Below the pieces are notes generated by a model, which worked only from the letters and a program-made list of their open reading frames with translations, searched no databases and had not been told where the DNA came from. Below, piece by piece: positions 24,823 to 34,460 of a stretch of DNA of 64,000 nt. The number at the start of each line of letters is the position of its first letter. The stretch's first letter is position 1. The DNA is from JAAELZ01 sp965237995 (GTDB lineage: Bacteria > Pseudomonadota > Gammaproteobacteria > Arenicellales > Poriferihabitantaceae), in assembly GCA_965237995.1 (NCBI GenBank), contig CBDEGO010000002.1:372001-436000 (forward strand), in the 5' to 3' direction. The position numbers and the translations under genes are program-made.

Positions 24823-26148
24823 TTAGTTAATTTGCTCAATATTCAAACCCACTACATTCATCAACTCTACGTAGTTCGGAAAGGAAGTGTCTACGTTTTG
24901 TGTATCGTTAACCAAAACTTCTCCACTAGACCTAAGCCCGGCTAAACTAGCCGCCATGGCAATACGATGGTCGTCATAAGACTCAACAGTCGCAGCGGAA
25001 AATACCGGAACATGGGCAAGACTATGATGGCCTTTGCCATATATCACCATGCCGTCCTTCAGTTCATCCACCTCAACCCCTAAAGCTCTTAGGTTATTAA
25101 CAGTAGCGGTTATTCGGTCACACTCCTTCACTCGTAGCTCTTCCGCTCCCGAAATACGGGTGACCCCTTCAGCGCAGGCTGCGGCGATAGCAATGGCGGG
25201 AAATTCATCAATGGCTAACGGCACTAAATCGGTCGGCACATCTACACCGCTTAAATGAGAGTGATTCACTTCAATATCTGCAACCGGCTCCCCACCAACT
25301 AACCGCTGATTAGTCAATCGGATATTAGCGCCCATCAACTTAAGGATAGATATAATACCATCGCGCGTAGCATTTACGCCTGTATGCTTAAGAACTACTT
25401 CACTATTGGGTGCAATCAGTGCGCCCACCATAAAAAAAGCTGCCGATGATATGTCCGCTGGCACATCGATAGCAGTGGCCGTGAGTTTGCCCCCTCCAAG
25501 CAAAGAAATCACACCATCATTTTGATTAACCTCATAGCCAAAACCTTTTAGCATCCTCTCTGTGTGGTCCCGAGTTACCGCGGGCTCAGTCACCCGCGTT
25601 TCACCCTGCGCATATAAGCCTGCCAATAAAATAGCTGATTTCACCTGTGCACTGGCAATGGGCAATACATAATTTATGCCTATTAACGGCTTCGTTGCTG
25701 ATATTTGAAGCGGCGCACAACCATGTTGAGTATCTATAGCAGCCCCCATTTGACTTAATGGATCAGCCACTCGGTTCATCGGACGAACACTTAATGAGGT
25801 ATCTCCTACCAGCGTACTATCGAATTTTTGTGCGCTCATCAACCCCATCATTAAGCGCATTGCCGTTCCAGAGTTTCCAAGATCGATCGCATCGCTAGGT
25901 GCGGTTAATCCGTGTAAACCTGCCCCATGAATCGATAATGTGCCATCTGAGTGTTCTTCGATATTCACACCCATTGCTTCGAATGCACGACGAGTAGCCA
26001 TCGCATCAGCGCCATTTAAAAAACCCGTTACTTCGGTTATCCCTTCAGCCAAACTCCCAAGCATAATGCAGCGATGAGAAATTGATTTATCTCCAGGCAC
26101 GCGCACTCTTCCTTGAAGCGATCCACCTGCTTGCACCACTAATTCCAT
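24823..26148 (-). CDS. aroA: 3-phosphoshikimate 1-carboxyvinyltransferase
   Basis: A 441-residue EPSP synthase of the shikimate pathway. Motifs are GDKSISHRCIMLGSLAEG (19-36), LGNSGTAMRLMMGLM, the VTRDHTERML segment, and the C-terminal DDHRIAMAASLAG. The gap to tyrA is 6 nt, indicating one transcript for tyrosine/phenylalanine/shikimate genes. Confidence 0.96.
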   Translation of the reverse strand: MELVVQAGGSLQGRVRVPGDKSISHRCIMLGSLAEGITEVTGFLNGADAMATRRAFEAMGVNIEEHSDGTLSIHGAGLHGLTAPSDAIDLGNSGTAMRLMMGLMSAQKFDSTLVGDTSLSVRPMNRVADPLSQMGAAIDTQHGCAPLQISATKPLIGINYVLPIASAQVKSAILLAGLYAQGETRVTEPAVTRDHTERMLKGFGYEVNQNDGVISLLGGGKLTATAIDVPADISSAAFFMVGALIAPNSEVVLKHTGVNATRDGIISILKLMGANIRLTNQRLVGGEPVADIEVNHSHLSGVDVPTDLVPLAIDEFPAIAIAAACAEGVTRISGAEELRVKECDRITATVNNLRALGVEVDELKDGMVIYGKGHHSLAHVPVFSAATVESYDDHRIAMAASLAGLRSSGEVLVNDTQNVDTSFPNYVELMNVVGLNIEQIN

Positions 26149-26154
26149 AGTCGA

Positions 26155-27054
26155 TTACTTACTGTATTTACGAAAACTAGCAACCCGAGCACGGGCAGCT
26201 TTAGCGGCGGAAAAATCTTCTTGTAATACATCCATTTTTTCACCTTCAATATGCTCGGCAAATTCATTCAAATCTGCAGAAAATGCACGCAATTGACAAC
26301 TCACTTGCTCTTTATTACTAACACAAATATCACGCCACATCGTTGGGTCGCTGGATGCGATTCGGGTAAAATCATATAATCCGCCTGCCGCCAAACGAAA
26401 ATAAGCTTCTTTATCTGCTTTTTCATTTAAAAAGCGCATCAATGCATAAGCCAAAACATGCGGCAAATGACTAGTCACTGAAAGAACCTCATCGTGTCGT
26501 TGTATCGACATATTTTCTACTTCAGCGCCTGTTAGTGCCCACATTTTCGTAATCGTATCTAAGGCGTCAGCATCCGTTTCAGGCGAAGGAGTAATAATCA
26601 CGCGATGTTCGTTAAACAACGAAGCATATGCAGCTTGCACGCCCGAATTTTCTGAACCCGCTATCGGGTGCGCTGCTACGAACCGCGGAAACAGCTTGCC
26701 TAGTCTTGCCTTAGCTTGATCAACGATCACACCTTTTACGCTACCAACATCAGTCACGATTGTATTGCTGTTAAGACAGGGTGCGATCTCTTCTAGCACC
26801 TTATCTATAGTAAGCACCGGCGTCGCTAAAACGACTACATCCGCGCCTTGTACCGCAGTGCGTGTATTGGTTGATATTTCATCAACCGTACCAAGTTCCA
26901 ACGCAAGTTCCAAATTAGCTTGGCTTCGACCCACCCCTACAACTTGGCCTACGGCATTTTGTGACCTTAACGCCTGCACCAGAGAACCCCCTATTAATCC
27001 GACGCCAATCAACGTCAGACGCGGAATGAAGAGATGTTCTAACTGCTCAGACAT
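26155..27054 (-). CDS. tyrA: prephenate dehydrogenase
   Basis: A 299-residue NAD(P)-dependent enzyme for tyrosine synthesis. The N-terminal Rossmann motif is GVGLIGGSLVQAL, the active-site region HPIAGSENSG, and SHLPHVLAYALM carries the conserved histidines. There is no fused chorismate mutase or ACT domain. It lies between pheA and aroA. Confidence 0.93.
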   Translation of the reverse strand: MSEQLEHLFIPRLTLIGVGLIGGSLVQALRSQNAVGQVVGVGRSQANLELALELGTVDEISTNTRTAVQGADVVVLATPVLTIDKVLEEIAPCLNSNTIVTDVGSVKGVIVDQAKARLGKLFPRFVAAHPIAGSENSGVQAAYASLFNEHRVIITPSPETDADALDTITKMWALTGAEVENMSIQRHDEVLSVTSHLPHVLAYALMRFLNEKADKEAYFRLAAGGLYDFTRIASSDPTMWRDICVSNKEQVSCQLRAFSADLNEFAEHIEGEKMDVLQEDFSAAKAARARVASFRKYSK

Positions 27055-27078
27055 ATTAAATAGAGGGTGTAGAGAAAC

Positions 27079-28155
27079 CTAATCTGCGCGAGGGTATGAA
27101 CCTAACAGCTTAAACAAATCTGCCTCTTCCTTTAATGACGCAAGCGCCTTTGCCACATTACTTTGAGTTTGATGGCCTTCAATATCAATAAAAAATAAAT
27201 AGTCCCACCGCTTACTTTTAGCAGGGCGTGATTCAATTCTAAGCATGCTAATTCCAAACTCATTCAGCGGTTTAAGTAAGGAAAATAAACCGCCAGGCTT
27301 ATTCGCACAAGAAATGAGCAAACTAGTTTTATCATAACCACTCGATAAACACCCCTCTTTAGCAATCACTAAAAACCGCGTGGTATTGTCTGGCTCATCT
27401 TCTATATTACGCGCCAGTATGTCTAAATTATATTTAACGGCGGCCACCTCACTAGCGATCGCGGCCGACCCGGGAGTTTGAGCAGCCGTTTGCGCTGCCG
27501 CTGCATTACTCGCCACTGACACAATTTCAGCATTTGGCATTTGCTTAAATAACCAGTTACGACACTGCGCTAGCGACTGAGCATGTGAAAATACCGTGCT
27601 TACCGATTCAATACTATCTGCATTGGATAACAGATATTGATGGATAGGTAGCAGCACCTCACCGCTAATCTGGCACGACGAATCAACCAAGCAATCAGCT
27701 GTTGCTGAAATGCCGCCTTCGGTGGAATTTTCTACCGGTACAACGCCATAGTTAACCGTTCCATGACCAACTGCATCAAATACTTCATCGATTCGAGAAA
27801 ACCCGACAATATTCACCGCCGAACCAAATTGCTTTTTGCCCGCAATTTCAGAGAAAGTTCCTTCGGGGCCAAGAACAGCAACGCTTAATTGCGCTTCAGC
27901 TCCCCGACTAATTGACATCACCTCGCGAAATAGTACGTCAATTTGCTCATCACTAACGTGTCCGACATTTTCTGACTTAAGCCTTCGTAACACTTGTGCT
28001 TCGCGCTCAGGTCGATAAATCACTGCTTGCTCGCCCGCTTCTTGCACCTTTAAGGCACCAATATCTTTGGCTAACTCAACACGCTCATTCAGCATTTCCA
28101 ACAATTGACTATCTATCCTGTCAATTTTGTCGCGGATGCTGGCTATAGAAGTCAT
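27079..28155 (-). CDS. pheA: chorismate mutase / prephenate dehydratase (P-protein)
   Basis: A 358-residue bifunctional enzyme. An AroQ-type chorismate mutase helix bundle (about 1-85) is followed by prephenate dehydratase (about 92-270, starting AVLGPEGTFSEIA and containing the TRFLVIAK motif) and a C-terminal ACT domain (about 278-358, including ESRPAKSKRWDYLFFID) for phenylalanine feedback. It begins 8 nt after gyrA. The serC gene usually found between gyrA and pheA in pseudomonads is missing. Confidence 0.96.
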   Translation of the reverse strand: MTSIASIRDKIDRIDSQLLEMLNERVELAKDIGALKVQEAGEQAVIYRPEREAQVLRRLKSENVGHVSDEQIDVLFREVMSISRGAEAQLSVAVLGPEGTFSEIAGKKQFGSAVNIVGFSRIDEVFDAVGHGTVNYGVVPVENSTEGGISATADCLVDSSCQISGEVLLPIHQYLLSNADSIESVSTVFSHAQSLAQCRNWLFKQMPNAEIVSVASNAAAAQTAAQTPGSAAIASEVAAVKYNLDILARNIEDEPDNTTRFLVIAKEGCLSSGYDKTSLLISCANKPGGLFSLLKPLNEFGISMLRIESRPAKSKRWDYLFFIDIEGHQTQSNVAKALASLKEEADLFKLLGSYPRAD

Positions 28156-28163
28156 ACCTTAAG

Positions 28164-30845
28164 CTATTCTTCTTCGTCTACTGATACAGAGTCATCTGCT
28201 TGCGCGGCATCATTTAGCTCAGCATCGATACTTTCAAAGTTTCCATTTTCGTCAAGCTCATTGTCTTCCTCTTCAGATTCATCAACTCGGTCAACTGACA
28301 CCAATTTTTCGCCATCAGACAAGGATATAACCCTGACGCCTTGTGTATTACGGCCCTGTTGCGATATTTCATTTATCCTGGTACGAATAAGCACACCCCC
28401 ATCCGTAATCATCATCACTTCATCACTAGAGTTAACGATCGTTGCATTAACTAGCAAACCATTGCGCTCGGAAGTTTTAATCGCAATAACACCTTGTCCG
28501 CCACGTTTATGTACTGGAAATTCATCAATGGCAGTGCGCTTACCATAGCCATGTTCGGTGCAAATAAGCACGGTTTGTTCAAGCTCACCACCCTCTTCGC
28601 TCATTTCAGAAGAGTTAGGCAAAATTAACATTGAAATCATTTGGAAATCATCCGCCATCCGAATACCGCGAACGCCACGTGCGGTGCGGCCCATAGAACG
28701 AGCATCGGTCTCATGGAATCGAACTGTTTTACCTGAAGAACTGACCAACATAATGTCTTGAGTGCCGTCGGTTAAACCAACCTGCAGTAGCTCGTCTCCA
28801 TCATCCAATGTCAATGCGATAATACCGCCCGCTCTTGGGCGAGAGTAATCCATCAAGGCACTCTTTTTTATTGTGCCGTGACGTGTTGCCATCACAATGA
28901 ACTGCCTTTCGTTAAATTCTTGAATGGGTAACACAGCAGTGATTTTTTCATCTGTGTCCAACGGCAATAAGTTAACCAACGGTCGACCTCTTGCATTGCG
29001 ACTTGCCACCGGCAATTGAAAAACCTTTAGCCAATAAACCTTACCCTCACTAGAAAAACACAACACCGTGTCATGCGTGTTAGCAACAAACATACGACTG
29101 ACGAAGTCTTCTTCTTTATTTTTTGCAGCCATCTTTCCACGGCCGCCGCGTTTTTGCGCGCGGTAATCGGTAATCGGTTGCGCTTTGGCATACCCCGTGT
29201 GAGAAATAGTCACCACAACGTCTTCTGGAGCGATTAAATCTTCCATGGATATATCAACTGCGCCTTCCATAATTTCAGTACGGCGTTCATCGCCATACTG
29301 TTCTTTAATGGTAAACAACTCCTCTTTTATATCGGCAACCAATCGATTCGGATCTTCGAGAATCTCTAGCAAGTCAACAATATTTTCTATAATCTCAATA
29401 TATTCATTACGAATTTTATCTTGCTCAAGCCCAGTAAGCCGGTGCAATCGTAGATCGAGAATAGCCTGTGCTTGCTCTGGCGACAATTGATACATCGCCG
29501 CATGCAAACCATAGAGATCTTCCAAGTCTTGCGGCCTAGATAACTGTGCGTCACCTCTTTCTAACATAGATTGCACAATGCCTGGCTGCCAAGTGCGCGC
29601 CAACATATCTTGTTTTGCTTCTTGCGGTGATGCCGATTGTTTGATGAGTGCGATCACTTCATCTATATTTGCAAGCGCAACAGCAAGGCCTTCTAATATG
29701 TGCGCACGAACCCGCGCTTTTTTAAGTTCAAAAATTGTTCTGCGCGTAACCACTTCACGGCGATGCCGTAAAAACGCCAACAACATGTCTTTTAAATTAA
29801 ACAAACGGGGCTGGTTATTCTCCAGCGCCACCATATTCATGCCAAATACCGTCTGCATTTGGGTTTGCTTAAATAAGTGATTCAAAACCACTTCCGACGC
29901 TTCTCCACGCTTTATTTCGATCACCATTCGCATTCCGTCTTTATCAGACTCATCACGAATAGCCGATATACCTTCTAGTTGTTTATTGCGCACCAATTGC
30001 GCAATCTTTTCCATGGTGCGCGCTTTATTAACTTGATAAGGCAACTCATTGACAATAATCGATTCTTTACCAGACTTTTCGTCAACTTCTATTACAGTAC
30101 GAGAGCGCACGTAAACACGTCCACGCCCCGTTTCATACGCTTCACGAATACCCGCAGTACCGACAATAATACCGCTGGTCGGAAAATCAGGCCCAGGGAT
30201 ATACTGCATCAACTCAGCAGTTTCTAAGTCTTCGTTCTCAATCAACGCCAGACAAGCGTTTATCGTTTCAGATAAATTATGTGGAGGGATATTTGTAGCC
30301 ATGCCCACCGCGATACCCGCCGAGCCATTAACCAACAAAGTAGGCACTTTAGTAGGCAACACCAAGGGCTGAGATTCGGTCTCATCATAATTTGGACCAA
30401 AATCAACCGTGTCTTTGCCTAAATCCGCTAGTAACTCTTGTGATATTTTCGCCAACCTAATCTCGGTATAACGCATCGCTGCAGGCGCGTCACCATCAAC
30501 CGAGCCAAAGTTTCCTTGGCCATCAATCAAGGGGTAGCGCATAGAAAAGTCTTGTGCCAAGCGCACGATCGTATCGTAAACTGCGGTATCTCCATGCGGA
30601 TGGTACTTACCAATTACGTCACCAACAATACGCGCTGATTTCTTATAGGCTTTATTCCAATCAACGCCTAATTCATCCATCGCATACAATACGCGTCGGT
30701 GCACCGGCTTAAGACCGTCACGCACATCTGGTAACGCGCGCCCAACAATAACGCTCATCGCGTAATCTAAATAAGATTGACGCATTTCCTGCTCTATATT
30801 GGCAGAAATCATCTCTTTAGCGACTAATTGATCACTCATATTCAA
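28164..30845 (-). CDS. gyrA: DNA gyrase subunit A
   Basis: An 893-residue type II topoisomerase subunit. The breakage-reunion domain contains HPHGDTAVYDTIVRLAQ (Thr where E. coli has Ser83, as in many wild-type gammaproteobacteria) and the catalytic Tyr in AAMRYTEIRLA. The C-terminal beta-pinwheel carries a GyrA box variant, QKRGGRGK. An acidic tail (about the last 50 residues) ends the protein. It heads the operon to pheA-tyrA-aroA. Confidence 0.97.
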   Translation of the reverse strand: MNMSDQLVAKEMISANIEQEMRQSYLDYAMSVIVGRALPDVRDGLKPVHRRVLYAMDELGVDWNKAYKKSARIVGDVIGKYHPHGDTAVYDTIVRLAQDFSMRYPLIDGQGNFGSVDGDAPAAMRYTEIRLAKISQELLADLGKDTVDFGPNYDETESQPLVLPTKVPTLLVNGSAGIAVGMATNIPPHNLSETINACLALIENEDLETAELMQYIPGPDFPTSGIIVGTAGIREAYETGRGRVYVRSRTVIEVDEKSGKESIIVNELPYQVNKARTMEKIAQLVRNKQLEGISAIRDESDKDGMRMVIEIKRGEASEVVLNHLFKQTQMQTVFGMNMVALENNQPRLFNLKDMLLAFLRHRREVVTRRTIFELKKARVRAHILEGLAVALANIDEVIALIKQSASPQEAKQDMLARTWQPGIVQSMLERGDAQLSRPQDLEDLYGLHAAMYQLSPEQAQAILDLRLHRLTGLEQDKIRNEYIEIIENIVDLLEILEDPNRLVADIKEELFTIKEQYGDERRTEIMEGAVDISMEDLIAPEDVVVTISHTGYAKAQPITDYRAQKRGGRGKMAAKNKEEDFVSRMFVANTHDTVLCFSSEGKVYWLKVFQLPVASRNARGRPLVNLLPLDTDEKITAVLPIQEFNERQFIVMATRHGTIKKSALMDYSRPRAGGIIALTLDDGDELLQVGLTDGTQDIMLVSSSGKTVRFHETDARSMGRTARGVRGIRMADDFQMISMLILPNSSEMSEEGGELEQTVLICTEHGYGKRTAIDEFPVHKRGGQGVIAIKTSERNGLLVNATIVNSSDEVMMITDGGVLIRTRINEISQQGRNTQGVRVISLSDGEKLVSVDRVDESEEEDNELDENGNFESIDAELNDAAQADDSVSVDEEE

Positions 30846-31101
30846 TTATCCAGCACACACTCGGCGCGTACACCCTAGATTCAGGGTTATCAGGTTAGAC
30901 TAGTCTAACTTTAAGCAGAAATCGCCTTCACAAACCTTACAACAATACGTTATTAAAGCTATTGTTTTAGCGTGATTTTCAGTAAAGTTAATTAAAATAA
31001 AATCAAGACGATATTTTAACATACGCAATCAATTAGCACACGCTAACCGCGTTACAAATATCGTATAATAAGCAGTTAAATTTTTTTATTTTCAAATAGC
31101 T

Positions 31102-32055
31102 ATGCGGCTCTCGATTTACACTTTTGCCTTAACTATTTTAGTGCTGTTGGCACCTTCGATTTCTCTTGCTCAAAGCGAATATGACAAGGGCATTGCAGCT
31201 TATTCTAAAAAAGAATATTCCCAAGCCCGTTCTCATTGGGAAGATGCGTCAGCAGACGGCAACATTAGCGCGACATTCAATTTGGGAATTCTTTTGTCTA
31301 AAGGTTTAGGCGGCGATAAAGACTTGGAACGTGCCACTAATCTATTTAGAAGAGCCGCTGATGCTGGCTTAGCCGCAGCTCAGCATAATATGGCGCTGGC
31401 TTACTATCAGGGAATCGGCGTCACTAAAAACGCCGATCGGGCAAAAATATGGTGGGAACGCGCAGCGCATCAAGACCACGCACAAGCGCAATTTAACTTA
31501 GGCGCCCTGCTCTGGAATGGCGACGGTGTTCCCAAACACCCCAGTAACGGCCTTAAGTGGTTTCGCAAGTCATCTAAAAACGGTAATCTACAAGCACGTG
31601 TATTTCTAGACCAAATATTCGAGAAGATGTCTCTTGAGATCAGCCCAGCAGAAGGAGCTGACGACTCAACTAACTTAGCGACTAAGCAGATAGCCGCTTC
31701 GACAGAATTAACAAACGCATTGGCAGCAGCTCATGCCGCGTATAAAGATAAAAACTATAAAGTAGCCTATAAAAACTGGAGCTATGCGGCGAGCAACGGC
31801 CATTTCGGGGCGCAATATCAATTGGCTCGTTTGCATCAAGCAGGCTTAGGTACTGATGAAGATAACCAGCGCGCATTTGAATTATTTAAAACTAGTGCCG
31901 AAGCTGGGCAAGCTCAATCACAATACCAACTCGGGCAATATTATTTAGAAGGCGATCTGGTCGACAAAAATGAAACACTCGCCTTATACTGGATTCAGTC
32001 AGCTGCAGATCAAAACGATATTATGGCCAAAGATTATTTAGAACAAATTCGTTAA
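31102..32055 (+). CDS. secreted Sel1-repeat protein
   Basis: A 317-residue protein with a Sec signal (about 1-23, ending SLAQS) and several Sel1-like repeats, of the form A-x-x-x-L-G-x-x-Y-x-x-G-x-G-V-x-K-D, in two blocks (about 45-165 and 215-315) separated by a Ser/Thr-rich linker. Sel1 solenoids mediate protein-protein contacts. The periplasmic location and nearby peptidoglycan genes hint at an envelope role, but the gene is separated by 200 bp and may be independent. Confidence 0.85.
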   Translation: MRLSIYTFALTILVLLAPSISLAQSEYDKGIAAYSKKEYSQARSHWEDASADGNISATFNLGILLSKGLGGDKDLERATNLFRRAADAGLAAAQHNMALAYYQGIGVTKNADRAKIWWERAAHQDHAQAQFNLGALLWNGDGVPKHPSNGLKWFRKSSKNGNLQARVFLDQIFEKMSLEISPAEGADDSTNLATKQIAASTELTNALAAAHAAYKDKNYKVAYKNWSYAASNGHFGAQYQLARLHQAGLGTDEDNQRAFELFKTSAEAGQAQSQYQLGQYYLEGDLVDKNETLALYWIQSAADQNDIMAKDYLEQIR

Positions 32056-32256
32056 ATACAAAAACACTAACAACTTTAATAAACGCAATACACATTAACG
32101 TATACTCATAACCAACAAACATCGAAAATAGTTTCAAACAAGTTGCGCAAATAAGCGCGGCAAGCTGTCGTCAAAGTCATTTGTCAAACTTCGCTATCCT
32201 TTGAAATTAACGCACTTCGGTGATAACATCTCTGGCCTTTTTTCGACTGCATATAT

Positions 32257-32898
32257 ATGACGCTTCATTCACTCATTCTTTGCTGCACTACTAGCTTTGC
32301 TCTGGGGTTTCCTGTGCATGCTACAAATGTGTACGTATATGAAGCGCCTAACGGAACTCGAATAATTAGTGATCACGCTAACCATAATGCAGAGTTAAAA
32401 TTAATCAAGCAATACAGCCCCAAAGGCACAACTACTCGCCTAACACCGAGATCGTATAATTACACTAAACGTAGCGCACCCAATCCCGTTGCCTCACAGT
32501 ACGACCAAACAATTTTCAGAATAGCCGACCAACACAAATTAGACCGCGCCCTAGTGAAAGCGGTGATTCAAATAGAGTCTGCTTTTAATCCTAACGCTGT
32601 TTCCAACCAAGGCGCCCAAGGGTTAATGCAATTGATGCCACAAACAGCCAGAAGCTACGCGGTGACTGACTCATTTAATGTTGTCGAAAATATTAGCGGC
32701 GGCGCCCGTTATTTAAGCCACTTGATGAAAACCTATAAAAACGACGTGAAGCTTGCACTAGCTGCCTATAATGCGGGTGAAACTGCAGTTAACAAATACA
32801 ATGGCATCCCGCCCTACCCTGAAACACAGCACTACGTAAAACTTGTACTAGCCTTACATAAAAACTACCAAAAGAACCCCGCTGCTATCTACGGTTAA
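32257..32898 (+). CDS. periplasmic lytic transglycosylase (SLT family)
   Basis: A 213-residue protein with a signal peptide (about 1-22), a short DUF4124-like beta segment (VYVYEAPNGTRIISD) and a C-terminal goose-lysozyme/SLT domain. Catalytic Glu107 lies in KAVIQIESAFNP; GAQGLMQLMPQTA, the RYLSHLM helix and LALAAYNAGETAV are the further family motifs. It cleaves glycan strands of peptidoglycan. It is followed after 9 nt by an M23 peptidase and then bactofilin, a combination that points to localized wall remodelling. Confidence 0.9.
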   Translation: MTLHSLILCCTTSFALGFPVHATNVYVYEAPNGTRIISDHANHNAELKLIKQYSPKGTTTRLTPRSYNYTKRSAPNPVASQYDQTIFRIADQHKLDRALVKAVIQIESAFNPNAVSNQGAQGLMQLMPQTARSYAVTDSFNVVENISGGARYLSHLMKTYKNDVKLALAAYNAGETAVNKYNGIPPYPETQHYVKLVLALHKNYQKNPAAIYG

Positions 32899-32907
32899 GC
32901 CATCATT

Positions 32908-33972
32908 ATGCAAGTGCACAACAAGAACAAAAATAACCAGCATTACTTGATCACGATCAGTGATCTCACTAAAACGCATCACTTTCGTATTTCTAAACGC
33001 CTCAAGGCCATCGTCATCGGAACCAGTGCTTTCGTTACTATTGCACTGATTATCAGTAATATTATTGTCTTTAACCAAAAAGACAAAATCGTCTCGACAC
33101 AAGACTTAGCCAGTGCATTAGAAGATCATGTCGTAAACATTTCTGAAAAAAACTCCAATCTTTCGTATGTGTTAAAGCAGCATAGCCGAACGTTAACCGA
33201 GATTAGCGAACAGATCAGCAACATAGAACGTATTAGTGGCGTCAGCACCAACTTAAATAGTTCCATCACTGAAAGGCTGTTAGAAATTTCTAACTATTAC
33301 TCCGAAAAAGAATCAGACTTTAACGACTTAGACGACCGCGTTATTCAAATTGAATCCACTATGGGGGTGAAGAATCTCGGCAACAAAGATACGGAATCAA
33401 TGACAGCCCGTGTTGAGTTGCTCACCATCAATGTTAATCAAGAAAAAATCCTACACGACAACATACCCAATGGCTACCCAACGCGTAACCTTGGCGTAAC
33501 CAGTAAATTTGGCAATCGCACTCACCCAACTACCAATCAAAAAAGCTTTCACAATGGGCTTGATCTGCGAGCGAAAACGGGCACCAATGTTTACGCCACC
33601 GCAGATGGTATTATCAACCAAGCCACATACAATAACTTGAGCGGTAATCGCATTGTGGTCACTCATAATTTCGGTTTTGAAACACGTTACGCTCACCTTT
33701 CAACAATCAAAGTCGAGCCTGGTGATGTGGTCCAAAAAGGAGATCTTATCGGATTATCTGGTAACTCCGGAAGAACAAATGGCCCTCATTTACATTATGA
33801 AGTCCGCTACCTAGGTAAAGCCCTAAACCCTACATATTTTGTGACATGGGAATTTGGCTCAAATGAAATTTTTTCCAACGTAAGAGGCATCCAATGGGAT
33901 TCTTTAATAAGCCTGATCAACAAGCAGATATCCAGACCAACTCTACAGTTATCTCAAATGGAACAAAGATAA
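32908..33972 (+). CDS. membrane-anchored M23 family peptidoglycan endopeptidase
   Basis: A 354-residue protein: short cytoplasmic N-terminus, one membrane helix (about 33-54), a periplasmic coiled coil (about 60-150) and a C-terminal LytM/M23 zinc peptidase domain with ligands His215 and Asp219 (HNGLDL) and the pair His294/His296 (GPHLHYE). All are present, so it should be catalytically competent against peptide crosslinks. Its last 79 nt overlap the bactofilin gene. Peptidases of this architecture next to bactofilin are known in cell-shape systems. Confidence 0.92.
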   Translation: MQVHNKNKNNQHYLITISDLTKTHHFRISKRLKAIVIGTSAFVTIALIISNIIVFNQKDKIVSTQDLASALEDHVVNISEKNSNLSYVLKQHSRTLTEISEQISNIERISGVSTNLNSSITERLLEISNYYSEKESDFNDLDDRVIQIESTMGVKNLGNKDTESMTARVELLTINVNQEKILHDNIPNGYPTRNLGVTSKFGNRTHPTTNQKSFHNGLDLRAKTGTNVYATADGIINQATYNNLSGNRIVVTHNFGFETRYAHLSTIKVEPGDVVQKGDLIGLSGNSGRTNGPHLHYEVRYLGKALNPTYFVTWEFGSNEIFSNVRGIQWDSLISLINKQISRPTLQLSQMEQR

Positions 33973-34307
33973 CCGGCGCCATCACAACCAAGTGCGCCTT
34001 GCACTTAGATGGCGCCCACAACGGAGAAATAGAATCTGTAGGACACGTTACTATTGGCACCTCAGGTAAAGTAGAGGGTGAAATTGTGGCTAATACATTA
34101 GCAATAACAGGCAGCTTCACCGGAACAGCTGATTGCGACAAAGTGGAAGTGCTGGCTGGTGGTAACGTTAAAGGTAAAATTATTACCAGTAACTTGAGTA
34201 TCGACCATGATTGTAATTTTGAGGGAGAGAGCATCAAACGCTCCCCTAAAGGCGTAACAACTAACCAGTTTGCCAATAAAAGCCCAAAAAAGGTGTCTCC
34301 TCCCTAA
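33894..34307 (+). CDS. bactofilin
   Basis: A 137-residue cytoskeletal protein. The core (about 20-110) is a right-handed beta-helix with repeating G-x-x-x-G-x-I patterns (GTKITGAITTKCALHLDGAHNG, cut between strands), flanked by short disordered ends, the C-terminal one basic and proline-rich. Bactofilins polymerise on the membrane and position wall enzymes. It begins inside the M23 gene (79-nt overlap, different frame), which couples their expression. The homologous core needs this start or one very close to it. Confidence 0.9.
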   Translation: MGFFNKPDQQADIQTNSTVISNGTKITGAITTKCALHLDGAHNGEIESVGHVTIGTSGKVEGEIVANTLAITGSFTGTADCDKVEVLAGGNVKGKIITSNLSIDHDCNFEGESIKRSPKGVTTNQFANKSPKKVSPP

Positions 34308-34346
34308 GCAGTTAATATACCACGGCCTTTCAGCTTGTCATTATTT

Positions 34347-34420
34347 TGGAGCGGGTGATGGGAATCGAACCCACGTTAAGAGCTTGGGAAGCTCCCGTTC
34401 TACCATTAAACTACACCCGC
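34347..34420 (-). tRNA. tRNA-Gly, anticodon CCC
   Basis: Read on the minus strand: acceptor GCGGGTG, D-arm TAGTTTAATGGTA, anticodon loop TTCCCAA (anticodon CCC), T-arm GTGGGTTCGATTCCCAT, and an encoded CCA end. The 74-nt cloverleaf is complete. It decodes GGG. Confidence 0.97.
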
Positions 34421-34460
34421 CCAACAACTACGCCTATGCGCAGACGCGCATAATTAATTA

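Noticed and set aside
28105..28548. 147-codon serine-rich ORF opposite the gyrA C-terminus
   Set aside because: It mirrors the acidic tail codons of GyrA and has no independent coding signal.
28164..30845. Thr at the GyrA position of E. coli Ser83 as a quinolone-resistance mutation
   Set aside because: Thr is the wild-type residue in many gammaproteobacteria, so it does not indicate resistance.
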